7,041 nt of DNA from an uncultured Saprospiraceae bacterium. GTDB taxonomy: Bacteria; Bacteroidota; Bacteroidia; Chitinophagales; Saprospiraceae. Positions 6,353-7,041 of the stretch are shown here, one piece after another. The position numbers were made by a program, and so were the translations under genes. Location of the stretch: positions 1-7,041 of the forward strand of contig CALBVQ010000187.1 in the NCBI GenBank assembly GCA_937969485.1. The letters are read 5' to 3'. Within the stretch, counting starts at the first letter, position 1; each line of letters begins with the position of its first letter. Under the pieces are notes generated by a model that saw only the letters and a program-made list of their open reading frames with translations, searched no databases and was not told the DNA's origin.

Positions 6353-6394
6353 CATCCCAAAAACCGATTTTATTTTCGGGCTACTAAAACTTGA

Positions 6395-7041
6395 TTACTC
6401 AAGAATAATCATCTTCTTAGTAGCTACGTTATCTCCGTTTTCTAGTTTGTAGTAAACCACACCTACAGTAGGAAGATCGTTTCTGTTAACTGTTACAACA
6501 TTGTAACCTTTAGCATAACCATCAACTTTCGTGTAAAGTATTTTACCAGTAACATCGTAAACAGTTAATGTAGCATCACCTGATGTTGGAATTTCAAAAC
6601 CAATCACAGTCTCACCATTAAATGGATTCGGCTCGTTTTGGTAAAGAACGAATGATGCGTCAGCAACATCTCCTTCATTAGTTCTGAATACTACTTCACT
6701 TCCTAAGATCTCTAAGTCTCTTCCAACATAAGCTTCAGCTGCAATAGCAGTTGAGTTAATGCTCATGATGTTACTTAGATTAGCATTAGTTAATGCTTCA
6801 ACAGTTATTGTAAATAATACTGCATCATTAGCAAGGCTTAGACCATTTGCTAAATCAACACTTACTACTAAACCATCATTTCTTAATCCAAAGTTATTCT
6901 CGTTTACGTTTAATGCACCTGACTCAACTGAAACAAATTTAGCACCTGCTAAACTCATTGTGTACTGGAATCCATATACATCAGCAAAATCCTTAGCAAG
7001 GAAGCTTACTGCATAAGTATTACCAGCTTTAACAGCTTGGT
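6395..7041 (-). CDS. Secreted T9SS protein with cohesin-like domain, 3' part only
   Basis: The frame is open from the right window edge to TAA at 6395-6397, giving 214 visible residues. The first Met codon (6956-6958) is internal: the 27 codons before it continue the same domain (AVKAGNTYAVSFLAKDFADV), so the real start lies outside. Residues 1 to about 120 look like a cohesin-like beta-sandwich: KAGNTYAVSF at the start, then the AEAY and VVFRTNEGD strands at the end. The last ~85 residues are a T9SS type A sorting domain with YQNEPNPF, LTVYDVTGKILY and final KKMIILE. It aligns with the tail of the 664-4593 protein (INS..A.AEAY, FR.N.G..A.A, YQN.PNPF, YDV.GK..Y), so the two are paralogous at least here. 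Upstream domains and function are not visible. It has its own terminator. Confidence 0.92.
   Translation of the reverse strand, partial: QAVKAGNTYAVSFLAKDFADVYGFQYTMSLAGAKFVSVESGALNVNENNFGLRNDGLVVSVDLANGLSLANDAVLFTITVEALTNANLSNIMSINSTAIAAEAYVGRDLEILGSEVVFRTNEGDVADASFVLYQNEPNPFNGETVIGFEIPTSGDATLTVYDVTGKILYTKVDGYAKGYNVVTVNRNDLPTVGVVYYKLENGDNVATKKMIILE

Noticed and set aside
6395..6958. Complete 187-residue protein starting at the Met at 6958
   Set aside because: The frame stays open to the window edge and the 27 upstream codons continue the cohesin-like domain, so this Met is internal and the gene is cut by the window.
6759..7016. 85-codon + strand frame and other + strand frames inside 664-4593
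   Set aside because: These are antisense shadows of the two large minus-strand coding regions, whose protein families are clear. They have no ribosome binding sites or recognisable domains.

Overview
The window looks like a chromosomal segment of a Bacteroidota bacterium, most likely a marine or sludge member of the Saprospiria (Lewinella/Haliscomenobacter-like). The evidence is two secreted proteins ending in the type IX secretion (T9SS) C-terminal sorting domain (YQNxPNPF, VYDVxGK), an A+T-rich base composition, a possible Bacteroidota-type -7 element (TATATTTG), and a dockerin plus cohesin-like tail of the kind I associate with large Saprospiraceae surface proteins. The taxonomic call is inference from protein style, not from a marker gene.

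Layout. (1) 1-554: three tandem copies of a ~185-bp unit. Each ends in a GGGC-GAAA-GCCC hairpin, and one carries an intact 57-codon frame. (2) 586-625: a Rho-independent terminator for the minus strand. (3) 664-4593, minus strand: a 1309-residue secreted, cysteine-rich, multi-domain adhesin-like protein. From N to C it has a signal peptide, HYR-like beta-sandwich repeats alternating with a repeated W..W-C module, a carboxypeptidase-regulatory-like domain, a dockerin, a cohesin-like domain and a T9SS sorting domain. (4) 4594-6394: about 1.8 kb without an intact gene. It holds the leader and possible promoter of the adhesin, ~500 bp with nothing recognisable, then a degenerate tandem array of ~387-bp units. 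Each full unit contains the C-terminal end of an IS66-family transposase, recognisable from its IRPLALGRKNYLFAGSH-like signature, on the minus strand and broken by shared stops and a shared frame disruption. (5) 6315-6352: a second minus-strand terminator. (6) 6395-7041, minus strand: the 3' part of a second T9SS-exported cohesin-like protein, cut by the window edge.

The two proteins are related over their cohesin-like and sorting regions and lie in the same direction, each with its own terminator, so they are probably separate transcription units. Both would be exported through the Sec system and then T9SS to the cell surface or medium. The dockerin of the first could in principle pair with the cohesin-like domain of either, but no partner can be shown from sequence. 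I do not see a defence system, CRISPR array or metabolic pathway. The most unusual parts are the two tandem repeat arrays flanking the large gene.
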